From: a virus
Length of the DNA stretch: 53,120 nucleotides
Virus record (IMG/VR): IMGVR_UViG_3300037485_001022
Span: 1-53,120 of that record
Direction: 5' to 3' (one strand)
In this document: in pieces, positions 6,506 to 13,678 of the stretch
Position numbering within the stretch: position 1 is the stretch's first letter
Layout: every line of letters begins with the position of its first letter
Translations under genes and position numbers: made by a program
The notes under the pieces: generated by a model
The model's database searches: none
What the model was told of the DNA's origin: nothing
Seen by the model: only the letters and a program-made list of their open reading frames with translations

Positions 6506-7603
6506 ATGAACATTCAGTTTCTATCACCGGAACAGTCGCAGCGTGCGCTTGTTCTGAACTGGACGGCAACACTGATTGCTAAGTCCATGAACCTCACCCT
6601 GCGTATCCCTACTGCATTGGTAGGTGATACGGGGTGTGGCAAGACAGATGCAGTACGCGCCTTCTATAAGGACTTGTCAGGTAAGGCCAAGTCTTTAAAC
6701 AAAGTCACTAAGCTGTGGTCTGTGCGTATGTCCCATATCCTGCCGGAGGATTTGGGCGGTTATGCAGCTAAAGATGAGACTACTAAGAAGTTAGTTCATT
6801 ATATGCTGGATTGCCTGCCCTTTGACTGTGAGGATATGGGGGTTATCTTCTTAGACGAGTTTGATAGAGCACCGACTGACAACCAGAACGCCTCTATGCC
6901 GCTTGTCTATGGGGATGATTTTCATGGACACAGTTTAAGTAGTAATGCCTATGTAGTGCTGGCACTTAACGGTTCAGCAGATACCTATACTACTCCGCTT
7001 AGTCAGGCTATCCGTACCCGTGTTTGTAGTCTGTTTGTATCCCGCAATTCAGGTGATGGATATGCGTCATACGAGAAGTGGGCTACTGCTAACGGTATTC
7101 CTGAAGTGGTTAAGATGTTTCACCGTGTCAGTGGAAACCTGATTGCTAGTACCAATGAGTTTACGGAGTTGGCTGTCTGCACGCCCCGTACATTGGACAT
7201 GGCAGGAATGATTACACTGGCGCGTGATCAGATTAATAAGAAGGGAACGCTAGAAATCAATGATGTATACCCTGCCTGCATTGCTGGTGTGATTGGTGCA
7301 CAGGCAGCAGCGCAGTACATTGTCAATGAGCAGATGCTCAAAGACACAAACCCTGAAGATGTAGTTGCACACCCCGATACAGCTAAGATTCCTAGTTACA
7401 CTATTATCAACTATCTTGTGCAGGCGGTTTGTAACATCCTGCAGAATGATGCTGATAGGAATAATAAGGCAATCGGAGTACTGCGGTACATTAAACGGAT
7501 TGAGAATCAGGAATGGGCTAGAATGTTTATGGATAGGATTGGTGATACAGTTCCGTCTATCGTTACTAACCCTGAATTTCAACGGCATATTGCAAGGAGA
7601 TAG
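6506..7603 (+). CDS. MoxR-type AAA+ ATPase
   Basis: A 365-residue ATPase. Walker A is GDTGCGKT (residues 40-47), Walker B is VIFLDEFDRA with Asp117 and Glu118, and a conserved ALNGSAD (sensor 1) is followed by a TRVCSLFVS segment with the likely arginine finger. HILPEDLGGYAAKDE between the Walker motifs is the loop typical of MoxR/RavA-like proteins. Family members remodel partner proteins together with a VWA protein, which is encoded at 7974. The arrangement DUF3150-MoxR-VWA is recurrent in phages and plasmids. Strong binding site (CTAGGAG). Confidence 0.85.
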   Translation: MNIQFLSPEQSQRALVLNWTATLIAKSMNLTLRIPTALVGDTGCGKTDAVRAFYKDLSGKAKSLNKVTKLWSVRMSHILPEDLGGYAAKDETTKKLVHYMLDCLPFDCEDMGVIFLDEFDRAPTDNQNASMPLVYGDDFHGHSLSSNAYVVLALNGSADTYTTPLSQAIRTRVCSLFVSRNSGDGYASYEKWATANGIPEVVKMFHRVSGNLIASTNEFTELAVCTPRTLDMAGMITLARDQINKKGTLEINDVYPACIAGVIGAQAAAQYIVNEQMLKDTNPEDVVAHPDTAKIPSYTIINYLVQAVCNILQNDADRNNKAIGVLRYIKRIENQEWARMFMDRIGDTVPSIVTNPEFQRHIARR

Positions 7604-7605
7604 TT

Positions 7606-7971
7606 ATGTTTGACATGAGACAATGTAAGGCTGGCGATAAACTGCTTAGCCGTGATGGGAAAGTATATCTGTTTCAAGGGAAAAGTACTGATCCTGATTA
7701 CCAATATTATGTTATTATACCTAACGTATGGGTGCATACAAGCCGCACAGAACAGGGTAGGTTCTATGTAGGAAAAGAAATGAGTGAGTTTGACATTGTG
7801 GGATTTGCAGAAAAACAATGGAAAGAACTAGTATTGCATATACCCCCGCCCATTAGAGGTGTGTGCAATCTGCTTTGCCCACTAGTTGCACATAAGAACG
7901 AGACCGCATACTGTAAGTTCAGTACAGATTGTATTCGTCCCGGCCCTAGTTGCCCACAGTATCAGGGATAA
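7606..7971 (+). CDS. MFDM-family protein, copy 2
   Basis: A 121-residue protein starting MFDMRQCKAGDKLLSRDGK and closing the N-terminal domain with EFDIVGFAEK near residue 67. The C-terminal 45 residues differ from the other copies and carry four or five cysteines (CNLLCPLV, YCKF, DCIRPGPSCP), possibly a metal site. It lies two bases after the MoxR gene and two bases before the VWA gene, so it is probably made with them. The function is unknown; a role as partner of the MoxR-VWA pair is inference from position. Confidence 0.6.
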   Translation: MFDMRQCKAGDKLLSRDGKVYLFQGKSTDPDYQYYVIIPNVWVHTSRTEQGRFYVGKEMSEFDIVGFAEKQWKELVLHIPPPIRGVCNLLCPLVAHKNETAYCKFSTDCIRPGPSCPQYQG

Positions 7972-7973
7972 GT

Positions 7974-9107
7974 ATGAAACAAGGTTATCAAAGACTGTGC
8001 CAAGCTATTGATAATATCCGTAAGACCCGCCCTGTTTATGCAACTGCGTTGTTTAACATGGAGCGGGTTGAGGATAATAAGGTACATACAATGGCAACAG
8101 ACGGTGTTAAACTGTTCTACTGCGATAAGTTCTGTATTGATACAGGATTAGCAGACCTACAGTTTATTGTAATGCACGAAGTCCTGCATAAGTGGATGCT
8201 GCATTGCAAGCGTATTAAGGAACTGTCTAAGCATGGTGAGACACAGCAGAAACGCGCTAACGTAGCTGCTGACCTTGCAGTAAACAGTATCCTGATGGAA
8301 CAGGGGGAAGTCCTTAAAAACAGGAATGGCTGTATACCGGGTGAGGGGGACTACTTTGATTTCCCTCATGGTAAAACAATGGAGTGGTACTATAACAAGT
8401 TAGAAGCAGATAATACTGATGTTTCCGGTGCTGAAACTGACTTGATACCGTCTACCGAAGGTTCAGAAATTGACCAACTGCAAGAAGTGTCAGTATCAAT
8501 AGCATCAGCAGGACAGCAGGTTATTGGTAAACGGTCTACGAATGTTATTAAAGGGCTGCTAGAACAGTTAGTAGCACCACCTACAGTTGATTGGCGTACA
8601 GTACTTAAACAGTATTTAACCGCTAATGTGAGTAAACGGAAGCGGAGTTTCTCACGGGAAAGCAGACGTGATTCAGAATTCATCCTGCCTAGTCACATTA
8701 AGGATAAAGGATTGTGCAGAACAACCATTATACTTGATACGTCGGGTAGTATGACTGAATTGAAGTACAAGGTACTGGCTGAAACGTTCGGTATCATCCG
8801 CTGTTATAGTGGTGCATCCCTGCAAGTTATCATGGCTGATACCGATGTACAGTATGTTAAGGAGGTTAAGAACGAAAGCGATATTGCTGAAATAGAAAAA
8901 GCAGGGTTTGTTGGCGGCGGTGGTACATGTATGCGGACTGCCTTTAGTCGCGCAGTTGCTGATGGTGCGCGGTTGATTGTATGCGTGACTGATATGTGTA
9001 TGTGCTTCCCACCTAGACCTGCTATCCCTGTTGTATGGTGTGATACATACGGCAGTTGTTTGAAACCTGATTATGGTGACGTGATTAAAGTGAAGGAGAA
9101 GGTATGA
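7974..9107 (+). CDS. Metallopeptidase-like / VWA domain protein (DUF2201-type)
   Basis: A 377-residue protein. The N-terminal part carries a zinc-peptidase-like HEVLH (His68, Glu69, His72) followed by a helix with ANVAADLAVN, as in the DUF2201 N-terminal putative metallopeptidase. The C-terminal half is a VWA-like domain with the metal-dependent adhesion motif DTSGS (residues 255-259) and a later GGGGTCM. ATG at 7974 was chosen because it follows the upstream stop by two bases; an in-frame ATG at 7950 would overlap. VWA proteins of this kind act with MoxR ATPases, encoded just upstream. The substrate is unknown. Confidence 0.8.
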   Translation: MKQGYQRLCQAIDNIRKTRPVYATALFNMERVEDNKVHTMATDGVKLFYCDKFCIDTGLADLQFIVMHEVLHKWMLHCKRIKELSKHGETQQKRANVAADLAVNSILMEQGEVLKNRNGCIPGEGDYFDFPHGKTMEWYYNKLEADNTDVSGAETDLIPSTEGSEIDQLQEVSVSIASAGQQVIGKRSTNVIKGLLEQLVAPPTVDWRTVLKQYLTANVSKRKRSFSRESRRDSEFILPSHIKDKGLCRTTIILDTSGSMTELKYKVLAETFGIIRCYSGASLQVIMADTDVQYVKEVKNESDIAEIEKAGFVGGGGTCMRTAFSRAVADGARLIVCVTDMCMCFPPRPAIPVVWCDTYGSCLKPDYGDVIKVKEKV

Positions 9108-9163
9108 GAAAGATCAGTAGTAACCAAAATACTATTTCTGAAGTAAGCAACAGTTACAAGTGA
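9104..9163 (+). CDS. Possible 19-aa micro-protein
   Basis: A tiny frame reading MRKISSNQNTISEVSNSYK, with AAGGAGAAGG directly ahead and a four-base overlap with the VWA stop. The binding site is excellent, but 19 residues is too short to judge; it could be a leader that couples translation to the next gene. Confidence 0.3.
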   Translation: MRKISSNQNTISEVSNSYK

Positions 9164-9169
9164 GGCATT

Positions 9170-9355
9170 ATGAAAAATCCACAGTTAATAAAGTTCAGTG
9201 AGCATACTGGACTATCGTTCTCCGAATTGGGCAGGATAGGTGCCTATAAACGGAAGCTGAAAAAGGCACAACAAATGCCTAAACCTGAACCACGCTGGCC
9301 TAAATGCCAATGTGGTACGTTTCTAGCAATGGGCTGTTGCCCTAATTGCAGTTAA
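9170..9355 (+). CDS. Small zinc-ribbon-like protein
   Basis: A 61-residue protein with a helical, basic first half (GLSFSELGRIGAYKRKLKKA) and a C-terminal cysteine cluster (KCQCGTF, then CCPNCS) that fits a zinc ribbon. Starts after GTGAGG. Its basic charge suggests nucleic-acid or protein contact, but no family is recognised. Confidence 0.55.
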   Translation: MKNPQLIKFSEHTGLSFSELGRIGAYKRKLKKAQQMPKPEPRWPKCQCGTFLAMGCCPNCS

Positions 9356-9364
9356 GGAGTAGTT

Positions 9365-9571
9365 ATGAAACTGACACGAAATATGATGGAAATGCTGCGA
9401 CAACGATATGCACTTGCTGCAGATGATTCTAGTATGGACGTAGAAATCCTGAAAATGAGTCCAGTTGATATTGTGCGTGATTGTACAGCATGGAAAATTG
9501 GCGACCCTAGTTGGGCAAACGAGATAGCTGCATGGATGGTTCATGCGGGCGCAAAACCACAAGACTTCTAA
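9365..9571 (+). CDS. Hypothetical 68-aa helical protein
   Basis: Starts MKLTRNMMEMLRQRYALAAD after AAGGAG. Predicted mostly helical, with a Trp-rich C-terminal part (AWKIGDPSWANEIAAWMV). No motif or family recognised. Confidence 0.55.
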   Translation: MKLTRNMMEMLRQRYALAADDSSMDVEILKMSPVDIVRDCTAWKIGDPSWANEIAAWMVHAGAKPQDF

Positions 9572-9592
9572 CTATTACATTATGGAGTAATT

Positions 9593-10072
9593 ATGTTTGA
9601 CATGAGTAAGTGTAAGATTGGGGATAAACTGATAACTCGCGGGGGTACGGGTGCTGTATTTAAAGGGGTTTCTAAATATTGGAGTGAGAAATATCCGTAT
9701 GCAGTACAATTTAATGGGGATGCTTCAATTTACAGTTGTGGGGCAACTGGTATATTTTGGGAAGCAGATATGCTAAGCCAATGGGACATCGTAGGTGCTG
9801 CTGTTGCAGATATTATTAAGTTTAAGCGTGTACGTAAGCCGAAACCTATAGACGATGGCACTAGAATAGCAGCACCCCCTTCTGCATTTGATACGGCACT
9901 CGAACGTGCTATGATGATTTATGTCATTCATAATAGTAAGACTACTACACCCGCCTATATTTGGGTAGCCTATATTAAAGACTGTATTCAGACATTTAAT
10001 AAGGCGATGAAAAGCAGGGATACCTACAAAGGGTTAGACTCTAAACTAATGCGTACAGCGCGGAGGACATAG
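9593..10072 (+). CDS. MFDM-family protein, copy 3
   Basis: A 159-residue protein starting MFDMSKCKIGDKLITRGG, ending its first domain with QWDIVGAAV near residue 68, then a basic linker RVRKPKPIDDG almost identical to that of copy 1 (RVRKPKPVNK). The last 70 residues are helical (ERAMMIYVIHN, TFNKAMKSRD). The shared N-domain and linker show common origin with the copies at 5983 and 7606. It is the last gene of the block around the MoxR/VWA pair. Confidence 0.6.
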   Translation: MFDMSKCKIGDKLITRGGTGAVFKGVSKYWSEKYPYAVQFNGDASIYSCGATGIFWEADMLSQWDIVGAAVADIIKFKRVRKPKPIDDGTRIAAPPSAFDTALERAMMIYVIHNSKTTTPAYIWVAYIKDCIQTFNKAMKSRDTYKGLDSKLMRTARRT

Positions 10073-10074
10073 TT

Positions 10075-10677
10075 ATGTCACTAATCAAAACTAAAATTGA
10101 CAGGACTTTTATGCTTGAACTGCCGTTCAGTACTAGACATATTGATGAGTTTCTTGGCCTCAAGTGTATGCCTGAAATCATCAAGTTCTACCCCAACAGC
10201 AAAGAAATCACAGAAGCAATGGCTGTGTTTGCTGGTATCAGAAAGGTGCATGACGTTTACCCTTCCATCATGGGTGACCCTAATGTGCTGTGTATTGTAC
10301 CCGGTGATGGTGTCAGTCCGCGTGTAGGTGCGTTGGCTGCATACCGTACACGCTGGACGGTACACTCCGTTGACCCTGCTATGCGGCAGCGTGAGCATGG
10401 CATTGAACGACTGACACTGCATACTAAGAAGATTGAGGAATGTGAGTTTGAGTATGCCCCTACAGTTGTTATCATGTCCTGTCATTCACATGTGGCATTG
10501 GACGAGGTGCTAGTAACTGTCAAGGGCGGGTACGAAGAACACATACGGTTTATCGTGATTGCCTTGCAGTGTTGCGTGCCTATGAAGATTACTGATAAAC
10601 TTCCGCTACATGAGTACAGGGATGTCGGTATCTTTAGTCCTGAAAACCTTATTAGAATATGGAGTTGGAATGAATAA
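10075..10677 (+). CDS. Rossmann-like protein, possible methyltransferase
   Basis: A 200-residue protein. NVLCIVPGDGVSPRVGALAA (residues 70-89) looks like the first strand and glycine loop of a Rossmann fold. It is followed by WTVHSVDPA as the second strand with an acidic end, and PTVVIMSCHSHV as the fourth. That order fits a class I SAM-dependent methyltransferase, but no catalytic signature is visible and the substrate is unknown. It starts three bases after the MFDM copy 3 stop. Confidence 0.45.
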   Translation: MSLIKTKIDRTFMLELPFSTRHIDEFLGLKCMPEIIKFYPNSKEITEAMAVFAGIRKVHDVYPSIMGDPNVLCIVPGDGVSPRVGALAAYRTRWTVHSVDPAMRQREHGIERLTLHTKKIEECEFEYAPTVVIMSCHSHVALDEVLVTVKGGYEEHIRFIVIALQCCVPMKITDKLPLHEYRDVGIFSPENLIRIWSWNE

Positions 10678-10843
10678 ACCTAAAGTAGATAATCTACGAT
10701 GCTGTGTATTATCGGTAAGTATACGCCCTATCAAAATGGGTAACAGTAAGAAGAGTGAGAAACCCTTAGCGCAGTGTATAATTCCGCTTGGATGGATAGA
10801 CCCGAAAGAAGCATACTACATACTACAGGATTATATGCAATGA
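10670..10843 (+). CDS. Hypothetical 57-aa protein
   Basis: Starts MNKPKVDNLRCCVLSVSIRP after GGAGTTGGA, overlapping the end of the previous gene by eight bases, and ends in an ATGA overlap with the next. It has a basic middle (KMGNSKKSEKP) and the C-terminal pattern PLGWIDPKEAYYILQDY. No family recognised. Confidence 0.5.
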   Translation: MNKPKVDNLRCCVLSVSIRPIKMGNSKKSEKPLAQCIIPLGWIDPKEAYYILQDYMQ

Positions 10844-11280
10844 AAACACTACTAGCTCCCGCGATGAACGGTAAAACCTTACTAGCAATCGCCCTATTAT
10901 GCCCTACAATCGCGTTTAGTGCGAACATTGATAAGGTGATAGGGGTACTGATTAAAGTTGAATCTAGGGGTATCGCAAGCGCAGTAAACGGCAATGCGGT
11001 CGGTATCCTTCAAATTAAACCAATCCAAGTTAAGGAAATAAATCGTATACTTACACTTCAAAAGTCAGATAAACGCTATACTTTGCAGGATAGGCTATCA
11101 CCTGTAAAGTCAAAAGAAATGGCGCATATCTTTTATGCCTTTTGGATTAAACGCTGGCCAGTAATGAGTGGGGTTGAACTGTGTGGGCGTTGGATGATGC
11201 CTAATGGTAAAGCCCCTGAATGGTACAAAGAACGGTGTAGGAAGGTGATAAATGAAACCAGAACTGAGGAAGGCGGTTGA
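10840..11280 (+). CDS. Secreted lytic-transglycosylase-like (SLT) protein
   Basis: A 146-residue protein with an N-terminal signal sequence (hydrophobic core TLLAIALLCPTIAFSA, likely cut after residue 28). VLIKVESRGIASAVNGNAVG (residues 36-55) then ILQIKP matches the SLT fold signature, with Glu41 as catalytic acid followed by Ser42 and the GxLQI segment. The enzyme class cleaves the MurNAc-GlcNAc bond in peptidoglycan. It is shorter than most full SLT domains. In a phage it could be an endolysin exported by Sec or a cell-wall-local factor. Its location among replication genes is odd. ATG at 10840 overlaps the previous stop. Confidence 0.6.
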   Translation: MKTLLAPAMNGKTLLAIALLCPTIAFSANIDKVIGVLIKVESRGIASAVNGNAVGILQIKPIQVKEINRILTLQKSDKRYTLQDRLSPVKSKEMAHIFYAFWIKRWPVMSGVELCGRWMMPNGKAPEWYKERCRKVINETRTEEGG

Positions 11281-11506
11281 TTCAGTAGCACTACTGAACA
11301 ATCTTACAGACCATCACATAGAAAACCTAGCAGCTATACTATTCCTTATCCATTACAAGTGTGCAATACCCGACTTTGAGGAAAAGGATGAGTATATGGA
11401 TGAACTTAGTAAGCAGGGTAAGTTATCTGTATCCTTGTATAAGCGCAGGTTGTCTAAACAAAAAGAAGAAGTAAGTAAGTTTATGAAGGAGCACATAATT
11501 GTATGA
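11252..11506 (+). CDS. Hypothetical 84-aa helical protein
   Basis: Overlaps the previous gene by 29 bases in another frame. Starts MKPELRKAVDSVALLNNLTD, is helical throughout, and has a basic coiled-coil-like C-terminus (LYKRRLSKQKEEVSKFMKEH). It ends in an ATGA overlap with the next gene. Function unknown. Confidence 0.55.
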   Translation: MKPELRKAVDSVALLNNLTDHHIENLAAILFLIHYKCAIPDFEEKDEYMDELSKQGKLSVSLYKRRLSKQKEEVSKFMKEHIIV

Positions 11507-11739
11507 AACTTAATCCAGCATGGAAAGCAGAACGGGAAGCAGAAATTCAAACCTACTTACGGGATGGGTTTCAGAAAATTGATGTAACAAGTTCTTGCAA
11601 TATGGCGATTCAGTGGTTGATATGTCAGTTAGTTGCGCATAATATCCCGTTTAAGGTTATTCAACTAGGCGCAGGTGTTAAGCGAGTGACTACCGATACA
11701 ACAGTTTGCCCTAAATGTAATGGCACAGGAAAATGTTAA
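11503..11739 (+). CDS. Small protein with C-terminal CxxCxGxGxC knuckle
   Basis: A 78-residue protein starting MKLNPAWKAEREAEIQTYLR. The C-terminus is CPKCNGTGKC, the DnaJ-type CxxCxGxG zinc-binding pattern but only a single half, so it would need a partner or dimer to hold zinc fully. The rest is alpha/beta. It may be a small adaptor; no family recognised. Confidence 0.55.
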   Translation: MKLNPAWKAEREAEIQTYLRDGFQKIDVTSSCNMAIQWLICQLVAHNIPFKVIQLGAGVKRVTTDTTVCPKCNGTGKC

Positions 11740-11977
11740 ATGAATAAACTAACTGTAGACTTGTTTGGAAATTGGCGACTGTACTGGCCGTCGAGGATAT
11801 TCCCTTATGGTTCAGTAATTGAAGGCACAGTTGACAGGGGGTAACGGCAGTGTTGGGGTACTATTCAAGATGCCTACTGGAACCTATATGCAGGGTAATG
11901 CGGGGGCATTGCGAAGTTTACCGCAACGCGCAGTTAGTGCCGCGTATGTAACTGCCTTTTACAAGGATGATAAATGA
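11740..11977 (+). pseudogene. Frameshifted small gene (two frames joined at a G5 tract)
   Basis: The first frame, starting MNKLTVDLFGNWRLYW at 11740, stops at 11844 just after a run of five G (GACAGGGGGTAA). Removing one G continues it as NGSVGVLFKMPTGTYMQG and on to KDDK, ending in an ATGA overlap with the next gene at 11974. The joined product would be about 78 residues. Either a real inactivating shift, a programmed shift, or a sequencing error in the homopolymer. If not joined, a second start at 11870 would give a 35-residue protein. Confidence 0.5.
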
Positions 11978-12498
11978 AACTAACACAAAAAGAATTACAA
12001 TCTATAGCGATGCGTGTAGCAGGGATATTGGCTAGGCATCATCAATTTCACAGTGACCCTACAATGATTGCTGATGCGGTAGCAGATAGCTATACTACCG
12101 TTTCAGACCGTGACTTCCCTACTGATGATGATAAGCATAGAATGTGGGTACATTGTGCATTAAACAGGTTTCGTGACTTGCGAAAGCATAGAAACCATAA
12201 ACCTGACCAGATTCCTAGTTACTTTGGGCATGATGAAACGGTATTTGATAACTTTATGACTACTACACCTGTATATTGTGAAATTGGGTTCATTACTGAA
12301 TTGGAAGACCTGCCTAAGAAGGCACGGGAGGTTGTTCAATTCATTATTGATAACAAGATGGGTGTTACAGGCGGTGAGCATAAGCATGTACTGATTAAGA
12401 AAACTAAGGATGCCCTGCAGAAGCAGAATGTACTGAAAAACAACAATGAGTGGCGCAAGATTTCTGGTGTGATTCGTGATTGGGTAAGTAAACTGTAA
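11974..12498 (+). CDS. Possible sigma-factor-like protein
   Basis: A 174-residue protein. Residues 30-70 (DAVADSYTTVSDRDFPTDDD, then MWVHCALNRFRDLRKHR) resemble sigma region 2: acidic entry helix, spacing, then an aromatic helix ending in RxRDLRKxR. ELEDLPKKAREVVQFI near residue 110 resembles the start of region 4 (LPxxxREV), but no clear helix-turn-helix follows. If real it could direct host polymerase to phage promoters such as the 51-bp elements at 27994 and 38071; that link is inference. It could instead be an unrelated helical protein. Confidence 0.35.
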   Translation: MKLTQKELQSIAMRVAGILARHHQFHSDPTMIADAVADSYTTVSDRDFPTDDDKHRMWVHCALNRFRDLRKHRNHKPDQIPSYFGHDETVFDNFMTTTPVYCEIGFITELEDLPKKAREVVQFIIDNKMGVTGGEHKHVLIKKTKDALQKQNVLKNNNEWRKISGVIRDWVSKL

Positions 12499-12506
12499 AG
12501 GAGTAT

Positions 12507-12752
12507 ATGGCAACTGATCATATTGATAAAGATGCGGTAGACGAGATGGAGTCCCTCAGAGGTAGTCTTGCTGCTGCGGGACTTGATGATATTTGCGAGT
12601 CTTTCCTTGAAGATGCCCTATCAGAAGCATCTGAAACAGCGTACAAAACTGGTGCGGGTTCAACATATAGGGAAGAACTTATTACTTTAATTGAAGATGC
12701 GAGGAGCGAATTAAACCGCGCATTATCAGTTATCAAGGGGGGTAAGGTATAA
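12507..12752 (+). CDS. Hypothetical 81-aa acidic helical protein
   Basis: Starts MATDHIDKDAVDEMESLRGS after AAAGGAG. Highly acidic and helical (ICESFLEDALSEASETAY, LITLIEDARSELNRAL). Could be a DNA mimic or a dimeric helical bundle, but nothing specific can be seen. Confidence 0.55.
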   Translation: MATDHIDKDAVDEMESLRGSLAAAGLDDICESFLEDALSEASETAYKTGAGSTYREELITLIEDARSELNRALSVIKGGKV

Positions 12753-12753
12753 T

Positions 12754-12996
12754 ATGACATTCCAAGAAGCAAGAGCAAAGCTGACGGAAATCAGCGGCGG
12801 TAAGTACCGATCCATGTACTATCAGTTCACGGAGAGATTTGACGGAAAAACGGAGGCGGCGTGTCGCGTGTACGTTGAAGGGACTGTTCACGTTTTGAAG
12901 GAATACAAGACGTGGCAGGAAGCGATTGACGCGCACATCAAAGCACAGATCACGGTGGACAATACGGACGCTGACGTCTCGGAAATGCCGGAGTAA
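12754..12996 (+). CDS. Hypothetical 80-aa protein with atypical composition
   Basis: Starts MTFQEARAKLTEISGGKYRS one base after the previous stop. It is alpha/beta in pattern (RVYVEGTVHVLKEYKTWQEA) with an acidic tail. Its DNA is more GC-rich than that of its neighbours, with many GCG, GAC, CAC and ACG codons (for example GCGTGTCGCGTGTACGTT), which may mark recent acquisition. Function unknown. Confidence 0.6.
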   Translation: MTFQEARAKLTEISGGKYRSMYYQFTERFDGKTEAACRVYVEGTVHVLKEYKTWQEAIDAHIKAQITVDNTDADVSEMPE

Positions 12997-13006
12997 AGGA
13001 GTTAGT

Positions 13007-13228
13007 ATGGCAGACCAAACAAAGCAGATGAAACATATTAATGCAGTTGCTAGACTGCAGAAGCATTTGGCATCTTATGTTAGTGACCCAAATCATGTTA
13101 CAGTGAAGGAAGATATATTCATTGATGACATGCTATATTTACTGGGTATTTCATACGACGAGGATAAGTTTTCACAGGGTATTGGTTACGGGGACTTTAA
13201 AGAACTAGTAAGGACGGTGATCGGATGA
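13007..13228 (+). CDS. Hypothetical 73-aa helical protein
   Basis: ATG at 13007 follows AAAGGAG; an in-frame start at 12926 would overlap the previous gene and lacks a binding site. It starts MADQTKQMKHINAVARLQKH and is helical with an acidic C-terminal half (EDIFIDDMLYLLG). Ends in an ATGA overlap. Confidence 0.55.
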   Translation: MADQTKQMKHINAVARLQKHLASYVSDPNHVTVKEDIFIDDMLYLLGISYDEDKFSQGIGYGDFKELVRTVIG

Positions 13229-13440
13229 AAGTATGGACATGTAATAGGTTTACCGGGCATTACCCGGTAGGTTGTGCAGCCGTTGTATATGCGGAAACAC
13301 AGCAGGAAGCAGTTGACATACTTAATGCTTCCCTAAAGGAGCAGGGACTAGAAGGTGACGCTGCAATAGAAGATATGGAGTTGTTTCCATGTCATCCGCA
13401 GTGGGTGGAAGTGCGTATACTGTGTGATGGACAATACTAA
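13225..13440 (+). CDS. Hypothetical 71-aa protein
   Basis: Overlaps the previous stop by four bases. Begins MKVWTCNRFTGHYPVGCAAV, a beta hairpin, followed by a helix with AETQQEAVDILNASLKEQGL. This beta-helix pattern is common in small phage proteins. A conserved function is not recognised. Confidence 0.55.
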   Translation: MKVWTCNRFTGHYPVGCAAVVYAETQQEAVDILNASLKEQGLEGDAAIEDMELFPCHPQWVEVRILCDGQY

Positions 13441-13449
13441 AAGGGGTAT

Positions 13450-13671
13450 ATGATTATTTATCGAACTAGCGATTCCGCTTTTACCGATAAGGTGCAGAAG
13501 CAGGATATTGAAACACACATTAAGGCTAATGACGAGCTAGCAGATGAGGCCATTATCCTGCGTGATTGGATTGCCTTTGATGGTGTTCCCTATGACGCTA
13601 CATTTATTGGTGTAGATAGTATTCTTGACGCTGATGTTTATACTTGGGGTGGGTTAGATACACAAAAGTGA
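13450..13671 (+). CDS. Hypothetical 73-aa protein
   Basis: Starts MIIYRTSDSAFTDKVQKQDI after AAAAGGGG. Acidic, alpha/beta in pattern. It ends eight bases before the DNA ligase gene and is probably cotranscribed with it. Unknown function. Confidence 0.55.
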   Translation: MIIYRTSDSAFTDKVQKQDIETHIKANDELADEAIILRDWIAFDGVPYDATFIGVDSILDADVYTWGGLDTQK

Positions 13672-13678
13672 GGTAATT

